The translations under genes and the position numbers were made by a program. A DNA stretch of 48,449 nt from positions 1 to 48,449 of the forward strand of contig WRED01000014.1 of the NCBI GenBank assembly GCA_009779495.1. Direction: 5' to 3'. This document shows positions 1-7,920 of this stretch, in pieces. Below the pieces are notes generated by a model. That model searched no databases. It worked only from the letters and a program-made list of their open reading frames with translations, and was not told the DNA's origin. The stretch comes from Oscillospiraceae bacterium. Its GTDB lineage: Bacteria; Bacillota; Clostridia; Oscillospirales; Acutalibacteraceae. The number at the start of each line of letters is the position of its first letter. Positions within the stretch are counted from its first letter, which is position 1.

Positions 1-1
1 G

Positions 2-511
2 TCAATGGGAATTTTGCAGGTCAAGCTCAGGCTAATTGTCAAAAACGGGGATTACTATATCGTATTTCCTACGAACGAATACGCGAAGTTCTCGTCGTCG
101 GGGACAAACGCCATATCGGGACTCGGCGACATCGGTGAAGTCGGAAAGCTGATTGCTGATAATATCGGCGATATTTTCTACAACCCGGAGGAATCCCTGA
201 AATACGACGGGCTGATCAGCCAGGCCGGGCAGTATTGCGAATCGTATGTCGACGAAAACGGCAACAAGGTCAATTTCTATTTTAACAACGGTTTGCAAAA
301 GATTGAATTTGTGGACTCCAGCGGAAAAAGGGTGACGCAGAACGTTTCCCTCGTGGCGGGTACTAAAAAGCAAAGTGTAAGTATGTTTGATTCTATATTC
401 GGCGCACAGCCTTTCGAGATTCCACGCACCGCCACTGAGATCAAGGACGAATCAAAGCTGCAGAGCTTACTTGGAGGAATGGGATTTCCAATAGATGACA
501 TGTTTAATTAA
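2..511 (+). CDS. Hypothetical protein, 5' end cut by window edge
   Basis: The reading frame is open to the left edge, and the first in-frame ATG at position 5 shows no visible ribosome site, so the start probably lies outside the window. The visible 168 residues look like the C-terminal part of a LolA/LppX-like beta-rich extracytoplasmic protein: alternating polar and hydrophobic strands such as KNGDYYIVF and KVNFYFNNG, followed by a Gly-rich acidic tail. No catalytic motif is visible. The 3' end overlaps the next gene (SDR reductase) by 17 bases, suggesting translational coupling. The fold comparison is an impression from strand pattern only, and no family is claimed. Confidence 0.6.
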   Translation, partial: SMGILQVKLRLIVKNGDYYIVFPTNEYAKFSSSGTNAISGLGDIGEVGKLIADNIGDIFYNPEESLKYDGLISQAGQYCESYVDENGNKVNFYFNNGLQKIEFVDSSGKRVTQNVSLVAGTKKQSVSMFDSIFGAQPFEIPRTATEIKDESKLQSLLGGMGFPIDDMFN

Positions 512-1247
512 AAACCAAAAATGTGCGGTCATTACAGGCGCTTCCGGCGGTATCGGCAGCGCCTCCGCGTTTTTACTCGCGAAAAACGGCTTTTGCGTCG
601 CCGCGCACTACCATACGCGCCGCGACCGTGCGGAAAAGCTTGTGCGCGATCTCACAGAGGCCGGGTACGACGCCTTTGCCGTGCGGGCCGATGTGACTGA
701 CGCGGAGGACGTCCGCCGCATGTTCGCCGGGATAGAGGAGAAGTGCGGCGGCGCGGACGTGCTCGTCAACAACGCGGGCGCGGCGCAGCAGAAGCTGTTC
801 ACGGATATAACGCAAGGCGACTACGACCGCGTTTTCGACGTGAACATGCGCGGCGTGTTTAATTGTTGTCAGGCGGCCGTGCCGTACATGATCCGCAAAA
901 AGAGCGGCAGGATCATCAACGTGTCGTCTGTGTGGGGCGTGAGCGGCGCGTCGTGCGAGGTTCATTATTCCGCCGCGAAAGCTGCCGTCATAGGTTTTAC
1001 GAAAGCGCTGGCGAAAGAGCTTGGGCCGTCGAACATAACGGTCAACTGCGTGGCTCCCGGCTTCATAGATACGGAGATGAACGCGGAGCTTGACAGCGAA
1101 GCGGTTGCGCGGATCGTGAGCGAAACGCCGCTCGGCAGAGCAGGCACGCCTATGGATGTTGCCGAAGCGATACTGTTTTTCGCGGGCGGGGGCGCGGAAT
1201 TCTTAACGGGACAGGTGCTTATGGTTGATGGAGGATTTAGGCTGTAG
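495..1247 (+). CDS. Short-chain dehydrogenase/reductase, FabG-like
   Basis: A 250-residue classical SDR. The Rossmann motif TGASGGIG is near residue 15, the NNAG motif near 92, the catalytic Ser in the NVSSVWG strand, and the Tyr-x-x-x-Lys pair at Tyr158/Lys162 in HYSAAKAA. The C-terminal LTGQVLMVDGG matches 3-oxoacyl-ACP reductases, which reduce 3-ketoacyl-ACP with NADPH in fatty acid synthesis. No fab genes are adjacent, so the substrate could be another ketone; the family call is firm and the substrate is not. The ATG overlaps the upstream gene by 17 bases, and a GGAGG lies about 16 bases upstream inside that gene. Confidence 0.88.
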   Translation: MTCLIKNQKCAVITGASGGIGSASAFLLAKNGFCVAAHYHTRRDRAEKLVRDLTEAGYDAFAVRADVTDAEDVRRMFAGIEEKCGGADVLVNNAGAAQQKLFTDITQGDYDRVFDVNMRGVFNCCQAAVPYMIRKKSGRIINVSSVWGVSGASCEVHYSAAKAAVIGFTKALAKELGPSNITVNCVAPGFIDTEMNAELDSEAVARIVSETPLGRAGTPMDVAEAILFFAGGGAEFLTGQVLMVDGGFRL

Positions 1248-1407
1248 GGCGGCGGCCGCTAAAGGCGGCCTCGGACATATTAGTATGTAACCTCTTGCTC
1301 CCGCCGTATAGCGTGAAAAAATTATATTAAACCTTGGGGGATAAACTTTTATGTGTTGTAAAGACTGTGTGTACATTGTTAATCCTTAGACTGATAATGA
1401 AATAAAA

Positions 1408-1596
1408 ATGAATCTTAAAAAATTAGGATATTCTGATAGCTATAGAATGTGTATGCTCAAATTTAAACATTTTACAAGTATTCACAAAGAGTATTTGCCA
1501 GAAGTCTATAGTATATCAAAAACTTGTGATGGCGAACAAATTTGCGAAAATTTCGCGAACGATCCAGATAGTTTTCTGAAAAACATCATATTATAA
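1408..1596 (+). CDS. Doubtful small ORF in an AT-rich patch
   Basis: A 62-codon frame in a markedly AT-rich stretch (about 1300-1620) that differs from the GC-rich genes around it. There is no Shine-Dalgarno sequence before the ATG, and I recognise no motif. It may be a remnant or chance ORF. Apart from this ORF, the gap 1248-1671 contains only a weak GGCCGC/GCGGCC hairpin just after the SDR stop (about 1254-1270). Confidence 0.2.
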   Translation: MNLKKLGYSDSYRMCMLKFKHFTSIHKEYLPEVYSISKTCDGEQICENFANDPDSFLKNIIL

Positions 1597-1671
1597 AATA
1601 AGCATTTTCTACACTATCGGGCGGCGGAAATCCCTGCCCTGCACCAATTTCAAGAAAGGATGGTCATATCC

Positions 1672-2112
1672 ATGAAAAAAATCATCGCCTTATTCCTCGC
1701 CGCGCTGACCCTCATTACCCTTTCCGCGTGCAACATGAATGCCGGAAAGATCAAAAACGTGAACATCACCCAAAGCCCGTCCGCCAAATTCAGCAAGGAA
1801 GAGATCACGGCCGCTTGCGACGCCGTGCTCGTAAAATTCAGGGAATTTGAGGGCTGCGAGCTGACTGACCTGTGGTACGACGAGGACATGTCAAATTTTG
1901 AGATCGAGTCGGCCAACCAGCCTTTCAGCGGTACAAGCATGATCACCGGGCTGGATCCCGCAAACGTGATCGTTCTGTACTCCGTGTTCACGGTCAACGA
2001 AAAAGGCGGCAACGGCGGCTTTGAGCCGAACTCCACCCAGACAAACTGGATGTGGTTCCTCACGCGCGAAAGCGGCACAGCCGGTTGGAAAGTCATTGCC
2101 TCGGGTTACTGA
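1672..2112 (+). CDS. Small secreted lipoprotein
   Basis: About 146 residues with a lipoprotein signal peptide: MKKI, a hydrophobic stretch, then the lipobox LSAC with the lipid-modified Cys near residue 20. The mature part has alternating strands and ends in WKVIASGY, resembling DUF4829/SnoaL-like accessory lipoproteins of Clostridia (resemblance only). The start at 1672 is preferred over the ATG at 1660 because AAAGGA at 1655-1660 is correctly spaced only for the later one. The stop is two bases before the next start, so it is probably co-transcribed with the radical SAM gene, with no obvious functional link. Confidence 0.7.
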   Translation: MKKIIALFLAALTLITLSACNMNAGKIKNVNITQSPSAKFSKEEITAACDAVLVKFREFEGCELTDLWYDEDMSNFEIESANQPFSGTSMITGLDPANVIVLYSVFTVNEKGGNGGFEPNSTQTNWMWFLTRESGTAGWKVIASGY

Positions 2113-2114
2113 TC

Positions 2115-2834
2115 ATGAAGCTTGACATATTCCAAAAAGGCTTCAACTTTTCGCAGGACGGGCCCGGCAACCGGCTCGTGTACCATCTTCAAGGCTGTAA
2201 TATGCGTTGCCCGTGGTGCTCGAATCCTGAGGGACTCGCACCGCCGCGCCCTGACCGCGGCACGGACATCCGCGAGCTGCTGGATGAATCGCTGCGGTCG
2301 TCCATGATGTTTTTCGACGGCGGCGGCGTCACGTTTACCGGCGGCGAGGCTACGGTGCAGTTCGAGCCGCTGAAAGCCCTACTCGTTCTGCTCCGCGATA
2401 ACGGCGTAAACACCGCGCTTGAAACGAACGGCTGCCACCCGAGGCTGCGCGAGCTTTTCCCGCTTGTGGATTTCCTCATCATTGACCTCAAGCACCCGAG
2501 CGACGACGTCCACCGCGCCGTGATCGGCACAGGAAACGAAGCCGTGATCCAAAACATCCGGCTGGCCGCGCGGGAGCGTGAACAGATGCTTGTGCGGATA
2601 CCTTTGATTGGCGGATTTAATGATTCTGTTGAATGTTCACAAAATTTTTCTTATATTTTATCTAATTTAAATAAAATATATGTCGAAGTGCTTCGCTATC
2701 ACGAGTATGGCCGCGACAAATGGGTAAAGTGCGGCATGGCATGCACAATGGAAAACGCGCACGTGAGCGATGAAACGTTCAAAGAATTTTGCGGCGTGCT
2801 TCGGGCGCGTGGGCTGAATTTGATTAGTACATAG
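2115..2834 (+). CDS. Radical SAM activating enzyme (PflA/YjjW-like)
   Basis: 239 residues. The radical SAM cluster motif CNMRCPWC (C28, C32, C35) follows a QDGPGNRLVYHLQGC segment typical of glycyl radical enzyme activases, and TFTGGEAT and LETNGC are the SAM-binding and core strands. There is no room for the extra two-[4Fe-4S] ferredoxin insert of many glycyl radical activases, so it is a short PflA-like form. Such enzymes abstract a hydrogen from a Gly of a partner enzyme through a 5'-deoxyadenosyl radical. No glycyl radical enzyme is present in this window. An internal AT-rich patch (about 2626-2690) stands out from the rest of the gene. Confidence 0.85.
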   Translation: MKLDIFQKGFNFSQDGPGNRLVYHLQGCNMRCPWCSNPEGLAPPRPDRGTDIRELLDESLRSSMMFFDGGGVTFTGGEATVQFEPLKALLVLLRDNGVNTALETNGCHPRLRELFPLVDFLIIDLKHPSDDVHRAVIGTGNEAVIQNIRLAAREREQMLVRIPLIGGFNDSVECSQNFSYILSNLNKIYVEVLRYHEYGRDKWVKCGMACTMENAHVSDETFKEFCGVLRARGLNLIST

Positions 2835-2869
2835 TTTTTGTATATATTATACAATTATAAGGAGTTTTT

Positions 2870-3520
2870 ATGTTGAATTTTGATAAAATTAAGTTCGACA
2901 ACCAAGGTCTTATCCCTGCCATCGTCGTAGACGACGAAACAAAAAAGGTGCTGACTTTAGCCTACATGAACCGCGAAAGCCTGGAGATCAGCGTGCGTGA
3001 AAAGCGGACGTGCTTTTGGTCGCGCTCGCGGCAGGAGCTGTGGCGCAAGGGCGAAACCTCCGGCCATGTTCAGCAAATTTCGCGCATCGTCAACGACTGT
3101 GACGGCGACGCGCTGGCTGTCTACGTAAAAAAGTCCGGCCCGGCGTGTCACACGGGCGCAGACTCATGCTTTGAAAACATTCTGTTTGAAAACCCCGACC
3201 TCTCCCCCGCTTTCTCCGTCGGCGGTTTGATGGAGCTGATCGCTGACCGCAAATTGAATCAGACCGAGGGCTCGTATACGACGTATCTGTTCCAAAAGGG
3301 GCTTGACAAGATTCTGAAGAAGATCGGCGAAGAGTCGGCGGAGGTTCTCATCGCGGCCAAGGGCGGCGACAAGGCCGAAACGATTTTCGAGATCGCGGAC
3401 CTTACCTACCACATCATGGTGCTTATGACGGAAATGGGCATAACGGCGGACGACGTCGTGGATGAACTTGCCTCGCGGCACGTGGTGGATCACAAGGTCA
3501 AGCAGGAAAAGATGCAATAA
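2870..3520 (+). CDS. hisIE: Bifunctional phosphoribosyl-AMP cyclohydrolase / phosphoribosyl-ATP pyrophosphohydrolase
   Basis: 216 residues catalysing the second and third steps of histidine biosynthesis in the cytoplasm. The N-terminal HisI domain (about 1-115) shows TLAYMNRES, the metal motif DCDGDAL and the Zn ligands in CHTGADSC. The C-terminal HisE domain (about 120-216) shows the [12 protein letters not shown] helix and EIADLTYH that bind Mg-PPi. Length matches the fused family. AAGGAG lies five bases before the ATG. It stands apart from other his genes and converges on nrdR ten bases away. Confidence 0.95.
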   Translation: MLNFDKIKFDNQGLIPAIVVDDETKKVLTLAYMNRESLEISVREKRTCFWSRSRQELWRKGETSGHVQQISRIVNDCDGDALAVYVKKSGPACHTGADSCFENILFENPDLSPAFSVGGLMELIADRKLNQTEGSYTTYLFQKGLDKILKKIGEESAEVLIAAKGGDKAETIFEIADLTYHIMVLMTEMGITADDVVDELASRHVVDHKVKQEKMQ

Positions 3521-3529
3521 AGTCGCTGA

Positions 3530-3985
3530 TTATTTCTCACTGAGAATTTTTGCAAGCTCCTCCATAAACGTATTGATATCTTTGAACTGGCGGTAGACCG
3601 AGGCAAAGCGTACATACGCGACCTCGTCGATCGCCTTTAGTTTCTCCATGGCAAGCTCGCCGATGTACTCGGACGTCACTTCCCTGTCGAGAGAATTTTG
3701 CAGGACCGTCTCAATCTCCGTAACGGCATTCTCAAGCATACCAATGGACACAGGGCGCTTTTCAGAGGCGCGCAGCATCCCGTTGAACAGCTTGGTTCTG
3801 TCAAACACCTCGCGGGATTCATCCTTTTTAACCACAATGGTAGGAACGCTTTCTATGATCTCGTATGTGGTAAACCTTTTTGTACAGGTTATACATTCCC
3901 TGCGCCGCCTGATACGTTCCCCTTCGTCAGTCGGTCTGGAATCAATTACCTTACTTTCCTCATATCCACAAAAAGGGCATTTCAT
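3530..3985 (-). CDS. nrdR: Transcriptional repressor NrdR
   Basis: 151 residues. The N-terminal Zn ribbon has C3, C6, C31 and C34 ([11 protein letters not shown] and [13 protein letters not shown]), followed by an ATP-cone domain from about residue 49 ([16 protein letters not shown]). NrdR senses ATP/dATP and represses ribonucleotide reductase genes through NrdR boxes. Length and motifs are standard. AAAGGA precedes the ATG. No nrd structural gene is in the window. Confidence 0.96.
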   Translation of the reverse strand: MKCPFCGYEESKVIDSRPTDEGERIRRRRECITCTKRFTTYEIIESVPTIVVKKDESREVFDRTKLFNGMLRASEKRPVSIGMLENAVTEIETVLQNSLDREVTSEYIGELAMEKLKAIDEVAYVRFASVYRQFKDINTFMEELAKILSEK

Positions 3986-4038
3986 TTACAATCATTCCTT
4001 TCTTATGAAATCCGTTAAGACGATTATACCATCACATT

Positions 4039-4827
4039 TTAATGATTGCAATATATATTGTATAGTTTTTCAATATTTTTATAGGATTCCACTATTTCTG
4101 CCTCATCCTCATAACTGTCCCGGTAAAGCTCAATGATATAATTTCCCCTGTATCCATGATCATTTAAAATTGTAAACAGCTTTCCGAAATCAAAGCTTCC
4201 GCTGAGGGGCGGCAGACAGTCGCCGTCCACATCGTGGTCGCTGATATGAACGTTTATAATGTCTTGAGCGAATATTTCCGCCAGCTCGGCCGGGTCTTTT
4301 TGGGAACGCACGGCCTGCTTGACGTCAAGCGTCAGCTTAAAATTTGAGCCGAGATATTTTCTCATGCGCCTGAGAAATGATGTTGACTGCGAGCGGAAAT
4401 TCACCACGTTCTCCTGCGTCAAAACCACGCCCTCCTCACGCGCCGCTTCCGACAGCACAGCGACCCGCTCAAAATATTCCTCCTCATCAATTTTAGCCGG
4501 CAGCCGCTCGCCATGAAAGACGCATATCCCGCTTCCGAGCCGCGTGCACGCCTCATACACACGCTTATATTCGTCTATAGAATCAAGAAAGCGGCGATAG
4601 TAGTTGCTGAACACCGAAAACGGTTCAGCGAACGTCATACAGTGGACTGAATTCACTTCGATCCCATAATATTCTTTGATTTTAATGAATTCGCCAAGCA
4701 AATGCGGCCGCGTTTCCGATTCGGAATTAATGAACAGCTCGCAGGTTCGCGCGCCTGCCTGGCCGATTTTTTCAAGCGCGGTTTCCGTCTCAAGCGGATA
4801 GTAGCACGAGGTCGAAATGCCGATCAT
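4039..4827 (-). CDS. Xylose isomerase-like TIM-barrel protein
   Basis: About 262 residues of the AP endonuclease 2 / sugar phosphate isomerase superfamily: the N-terminal MIGISTSCYYP, an EVNSVHC strand, CVFHGERLP, VLTQENV, KLTLDVKQA, INVHISDHD and the closing YIIELYR, which supply the metal-binding Glu, His and Asp of this fold. The upstream in-frame extension is rejected because it runs into the divergent small gene and lacks motifs; the ATG at 4827 starts the first beta strand. Substrate unknown (epimerase, isomerase or endonuclease IV-like). It lies 53 bases upstream of nrdR on the same strand. Confidence 0.75.
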   Translation of the reverse strand: MIGISTSCYYPLETETALEKIGQAGARTCELFINSESETRPHLLGEFIKIKEYYGIEVNSVHCMTFAEPFSVFSNYYRRFLDSIDEYKRVYEACTRLGSGICVFHGERLPAKIDEEEYFERVAVLSEAAREEGVVLTQENVVNFRSQSTSFLRRMRKYLGSNFKLTLDVKQAVRSQKDPAELAEIFAQDIINVHISDHDVDGDCLPPLSGSFDFGKLFTILNDHGYRGNYIIELYRDSYEDEAEIVESYKNIEKLYNIYCNH

Positions 4828-4863
4828 ATTGATGATCCATCCTGTTCTTCCATTATTTTTGAA

Positions 4864-4892
4864 TTGAAATAAAAGTCCGCCGATGGTATACT
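4864..4892 (+). promoter_or_regulatory. Sigma-A-type promoter for the small membrane protein gene
   Basis: TTGAAA at 4864-4869, a 17-base spacer ending in an extended -10 TGG, and TATACT at 4887-4892. The start codon is at 4916. Confidence 0.6.
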
Positions 4893-4915
4893 GTCGTTGA
4901 AAGGAATGATACATA

Positions 4916-5167
4916 ATGACATACAAGGAAATCGTTGATACTTTCAAGGGCATGGGCAAGTTTTCAAAAATCATCTTCAAATACGGTCTGCTCTGCGTCA
5001 CGGCGATCGTTACAGCGGCCATATGCTTCCGCATATCGGCGGGCACTCTTATGAATTATTATAGTGCCATGGACATAGCCGGCCAGCTCGTCAAGTGCGT
5101 AAATCCCTGTTTAGGGATCATTTGCCTTGGGATCGTGCTGTTTGAAAGCACGGGACGGGACGAATAA
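4916..5167 (+). CDS. Small two-helix membrane protein
   Basis: 83 residues with two hydrophobic segments (about 22-42, GLLCVTAIVTAAICF, and 60-76, CLGIICLGIVLFES) separated by a short polar loop, consistent with a small integral membrane protein. AAAGGA lies nine bases before the ATG and a good promoter is directly upstream, which supports it as a real gene. It is divergent from the TIM-barrel gene and converges with the DUF512 gene three bases away. No family recognised. Confidence 0.65.
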   Translation: MTYKEIVDTFKGMGKFSKIIFKYGLLCVTAIVTAAICFRISAGTLMNYYSAMDIAGQLVKCVNPCLGIICLGIVLFESTGRDE

Positions 5168-5170
5168 GTT

Positions 5171-6472
5171 TCAACTCAAAATCGCGTCCAGCAATGCCGC
5201 GCCGTCATTTTTTACCGCCCTCACCTGCACACCAAGCCGCGCGCCCAGTTCCTCCGGAGACATACCGTCGAGGAACAGATCGCCCTCTGCGCGCAGCGAT
5301 GATGCCGGGATCAGCAGCTCGTCTCCCAGGGCCAGGCCCGCGAGCTGCTCCGCATAGTCGCGCCCGGTCAACAGCCCGGCCACCGTGATCTGACTGCCAA
5401 AAAAGTTGTTCTTTACCTTTTTTACACCGACATTCACATTTTTCGCGGCGCTTTGCAAAAGTCCCGCAAGCTCGCTGATCAGCGGATACGCCGCCTCACC
5501 CGTGGCTATCGTGACGCTCCTGGCCAATACGCCGGACAGGTCGGCGCCGTTCAGCGCGTCCATGAATTCTTCCCGAAGCAACGCCCACATCCCTACGCCG
5601 TTTTCGAGCTGCGGAAAGTCGCCGTAGTAGTCCGTGCCGGGCATTTCACGCCCTGCTTTTATGTAAAATTCGTCTGCCGCAAACGCCAATTGCGGTATAT
5701 TTTTTATATAATTTGCACAATTAAACTCGTCGATGATGTCTATGACCTCGTCGGCTTTTTCTTTTGTGTATCCTGTCAGAACCGGCAGGCCATCCCTGTA
5801 CGCGGTTAGCCCCACCGGCACGGCGGCGACGCTTTTGAGCGCGGGATACAGCCTCATAAGCTCCCGAAAGCTCCGGCGTAGCTCGTCCCCGTCGTTCAGC
5901 CCCGGGCAAAGCACCAGCTGCGTGTTCAGCGCGATTCCCGCGTCGGCGAACTCCCGCAGATACGCAAGGCTCTCCCCTGCCCTCCTGTTTTTCATCATCT
6001 CCGTGCGCAGCTCGGGGTTCATGGTGTGCACCGAGACGTTTACGGGGCTGATGCGCATCTCCATGATGCGGTCGGCCTCGCGGCGGGTCATGTTCGTCAG
6101 GGTGATGTAATTGCCGAAAAGAAACGATAAACGCGAGTCGTCGTCCTTGAAATAAAGGCTTTCGCGCAGACCTGGCGGCAGCTGGTCAATGAAGCAGAAC
6201 ACGCATTTATTCTGGCAGCCGCGCTGTTTGTCCATGAGATACGTGTCGAAAACCAGTCCGGGATCCTCGTCCTCGCCCTTGCGGACGGCGACGGTTTTGC
6301 GCTTGCCCTTCGCGGTTATGACCTCAAGGGTCAACCGCCTGCCTACGGCGTAAAAGCGGTAGTCCAGCACGTCGTCTATGGAATGGCCGTTGATCGCGGC
6401 GAGGGTGTCCCCGGCCTTGATTTTGCGGCGGCAGGGAGAAGTTTTGTCAACGGATCGGATGAGAACGGACAT
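5171..6472 (-). CDS. DUF512 family radical SAM protein with PDZ domain
   Basis: 433 residues. The N-terminal PDZ-like domain (about 1-60, IKAGDTLAAINGHSIDDVLDY) is followed by the radical SAM motif CQNKCVFC (C86, C90, C93) and the conserved FLFGNYITLTNM; the C-terminal DUF512 domain carries TDYYGDFPQLENGVGM and VATGEAAYP-like segments. This is the family I recall as TIGR03279, widespread in Firmicutes and Cyanobacteria, often next to the GTPase gene der; its reaction is not established. der is not beside it here. Length is typical. Confidence 0.9.
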   Translation of the reverse strand: MSVLIRSVDKTSPCRRKIKAGDTLAAINGHSIDDVLDYRFYAVGRRLTLEVITAKGKRKTVAVRKGEDEDPGLVFDTYLMDKQRGCQNKCVFCFIDQLPPGLRESLYFKDDDSRLSFLFGNYITLTNMTRREADRIMEMRISPVNVSVHTMNPELRTEMMKNRRAGESLAYLREFADAGIALNTQLVLCPGLNDGDELRRSFRELMRLYPALKSVAAVPVGLTAYRDGLPVLTGYTKEKADEVIDIIDEFNCANYIKNIPQLAFAADEFYIKAGREMPGTDYYGDFPQLENGVGMWALLREEFMDALNGADLSGVLARSVTIATGEAAYPLISELAGLLQSAAKNVNVGVKKVKNNFFGSQITVAGLLTGRDYAEQLAGLALGDELLIPASSLRAEGDLFLDGMSPEELGARLGVQVRAVKNDGAALLDAILS

Positions 6473-6501
6473 CGGTTTGACTCCTTAAATAGGTTAATCT
6501 G

Positions 6502-6530
6502 ATTATAACACAACCACGCCGATTCGGCAA
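6502..6530 (-). promoter_or_regulatory. Promoter for the DUF512 gene
   Basis: On the minus strand: TTGCCG (6530-6525), a 17-base spacer and a perfect TATAAT (6507-6502), 30 bases before the start codon at 6472. Confidence 0.65.
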
Positions 6531-6553
6531 GGTATTTCGTTTGTCGTGAGCAC

Positions 6554-7612
6554 CTACTCCCGCACCATCACAGAAACCGTCACCCGCCGCGTCCGTGCGC
6601 CAGACGAATGAAACTCAAAACTCTCACGCGGCGTCAGCCCGTACGCGGTACATTCCTCCTCCAGACTCTTTGTGTCGCCGTACAGCCGCGCGACCTTCAT
6701 AAGCCCGACTGTTTCTTCTCTTGTAAAGCCAAACGGCTCAAACAGGTCGAACTGCCTTTGTGACGCGTCGCTCCGGCTCACATTGACAAAACGGCCGCCT
6801 TTTTTCAATACGCGGGCTATTTCCGCCAGAGTCCTGCCATTTTCCCTTGATTCGTCAAGGCCGAAATGCGAGCACACAACGTCCATGCTTTCACTTTTGA
6901 ACGGCAAATGCCAAAAGTTGGCGCATACAGGAAGCAGCTTATCGCTGATTTTTAGGTGCTTCGCGATAGATACCGAGTTTCCGTGGCAGTCAAAACCGAT
7001 ATCAACAGTGAACATGGTGCAGCCGGGCGAGAGTTTATCTGCGACCGCCGCCGTACCGAAACCCGACCCGGTTGAAATCTCCGCGATAAACGAGGGATTT
7101 GAGCGGTGAACCAGCTCAACATACTTCGGCAAATGTTTTGCCCATTTTTTGATCCCGTTATGTCTCGCGGACTTGACTGTCGCCCTTGCGAATTTTTTGG
7201 AATTGCGCCGTTCAAAAGCGGCGATTACGTCAGGCGTCAAAGGCCCCGCGCCGTTATCACGGATGATCCATTTGTCCGTGCTTTCTTGGGAGTAGCTGCG
7301 GATCGCTGACATGATTCCGGCCTTGTCTTTCAGCAAGTCCCCGATGTACTGAATGTAGACGTCGGACGGCGATTTCGACCAATCCAGCTTCGTGTACAGT
7401 TCGCTGATTTTTTCGGGAAACTGCCACAAAAGAACTTCCATGATTTCGCGATGCCAGTCCGCGGAAGCTCCGCCGGTCAAAAGGATGGGCACGTCATTCA
7501 CGACGGGATACGATTCTGTGTGATCAAGGGTGTGCAGTTTATCGCCCTCCCGGCGCAGCATTTTGCGAGTGACCGGTGAAACCAAAATCCCGTGCTCGTA
7601 TGCGTTGAACAT
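6554..7612 (-). CDS. Class I SAM-dependent methyltransferase with Trm112-like N-terminus
   Basis: About 352 residues. The first 50 residues (LVSPVTRKMLRREGD ... SYPVVNDVPILL) resemble a Trm112/YbaR zinc-ribbon-like module, although its cysteines are missing. The methyltransferase core follows: motif I AEISTGSGFGTAAV near residue 185, the MFTVDIGFDCHG acidic strand, and VVCSHFGLDES as motif IV. The ATG at 7612 begins this module; the longer frame adds an unlikely leader. Substrate unknown; small molecules or lipids are typical for this architecture. Confidence 0.75.
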   Translation of the reverse strand: MFNAYEHGILVSPVTRKMLRREGDKLHTLDHTESYPVVNDVPILLTGGASADWHREIMEVLLWQFPEKISELYTKLDWSKSPSDVYIQYIGDLLKDKAGIMSAIRSYSQESTDKWIIRDNGAGPLTPDVIAAFERRNSKKFARATVKSARHNGIKKWAKHLPKYVELVHRSNPSFIAEISTGSGFGTAAVADKLSPGCTMFTVDIGFDCHGNSVSIAKHLKISDKLLPVCANFWHLPFKSESMDVVCSHFGLDESRENGRTLAEIARVLKKGGRFVNVSRSDASQRQFDLFEPFGFTREETVGLMKVARLYGDTKSLEEECTAYGLTPRESFEFHSSGARTRRVTVSVMVRE

Positions 7613-7677
7613 TGCTTGACTCCCCTTTTTCTTTATTGTGTATACATGATACAATGGGGAGCGGGGAAAAACAAGAC

Positions 7678-7706
7678 TTGTTATTTATTTGATTTTATGG
7701 TATAAT
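7678..7706 (+). promoter_or_regulatory. Promoter upstream of the palindromic repeat and dac gene
   Basis: TTGTTA (7678-7683), a 17-base spacer ending TATGG (extended -10), and TATAAT (7701-7706). A transcript from here would carry repeat copy 1 in its 5' leader before reaching the carboxypeptidase at 7921. Confidence 0.55.
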
Positions 7707-7713
7707 ATATGCG

Positions 7714-7858
7714 AATCAATTACTTTGAATTTCCCAACCCCTCCAGCGCTGCGCGCCACCTCCCCTTACAGGGGCGGCATGGTACCCGCCATCTTGCCGC
7801 CCCTGCAAGGGGCGGTGGCGCGCAGCGCCGGAGGGGTATAATTGCCTAATATAAAAGT
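7714..7858 (+). repeat. Palindromic MITE-like repeat, copy 1 (reverse orientation)
   Basis: The GC-rich palindromic core runs 7737-7837 (ACCCCTCC ... GGAGGGGT, containing GCGCGCCACC / GGTGGCGCGC arms). The AT-rich flanks match copies 2 and 4 as reverse complement: TTTGAATTT on the left and TGCCTAATATA on the right. It therefore lies in the opposite orientation to copies 2 and 4. It occupies most of the 308-base gap before the dac gene. Confidence 0.9.
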
Positions 7859-7920
7859 ACTAGCATCCCCCTGCTTCGCATATATTTTATAAAGATCTTA
7901 TGTGCATGGGGGAAATAAAG

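Noticed and set aside
573-965. Long minus-strand frames opposite the SDR gene and similar frames opposite most GC-rich genes (for example 11772-12773, 27971-28804, 29429-30190, 36627-37481, 46690-47466)
   Set aside because: They lie fully inside well-identified genes, lack ribosome sites and known motifs, and have His/Arg-rich compositions typical of antisense reading of GC-rich codons.
4828-5046. N-terminal extension of the TIM-barrel protein
   Set aside because: It runs through the promoter and start of the divergent small membrane protein gene and precedes a natural first beta strand at 4827.
7737-7837. CRISPR array interpretation of the dispersed palindromes
   Set aside because: Copies are single, far apart, and have no spacer-repeat periodicity or cas genes.
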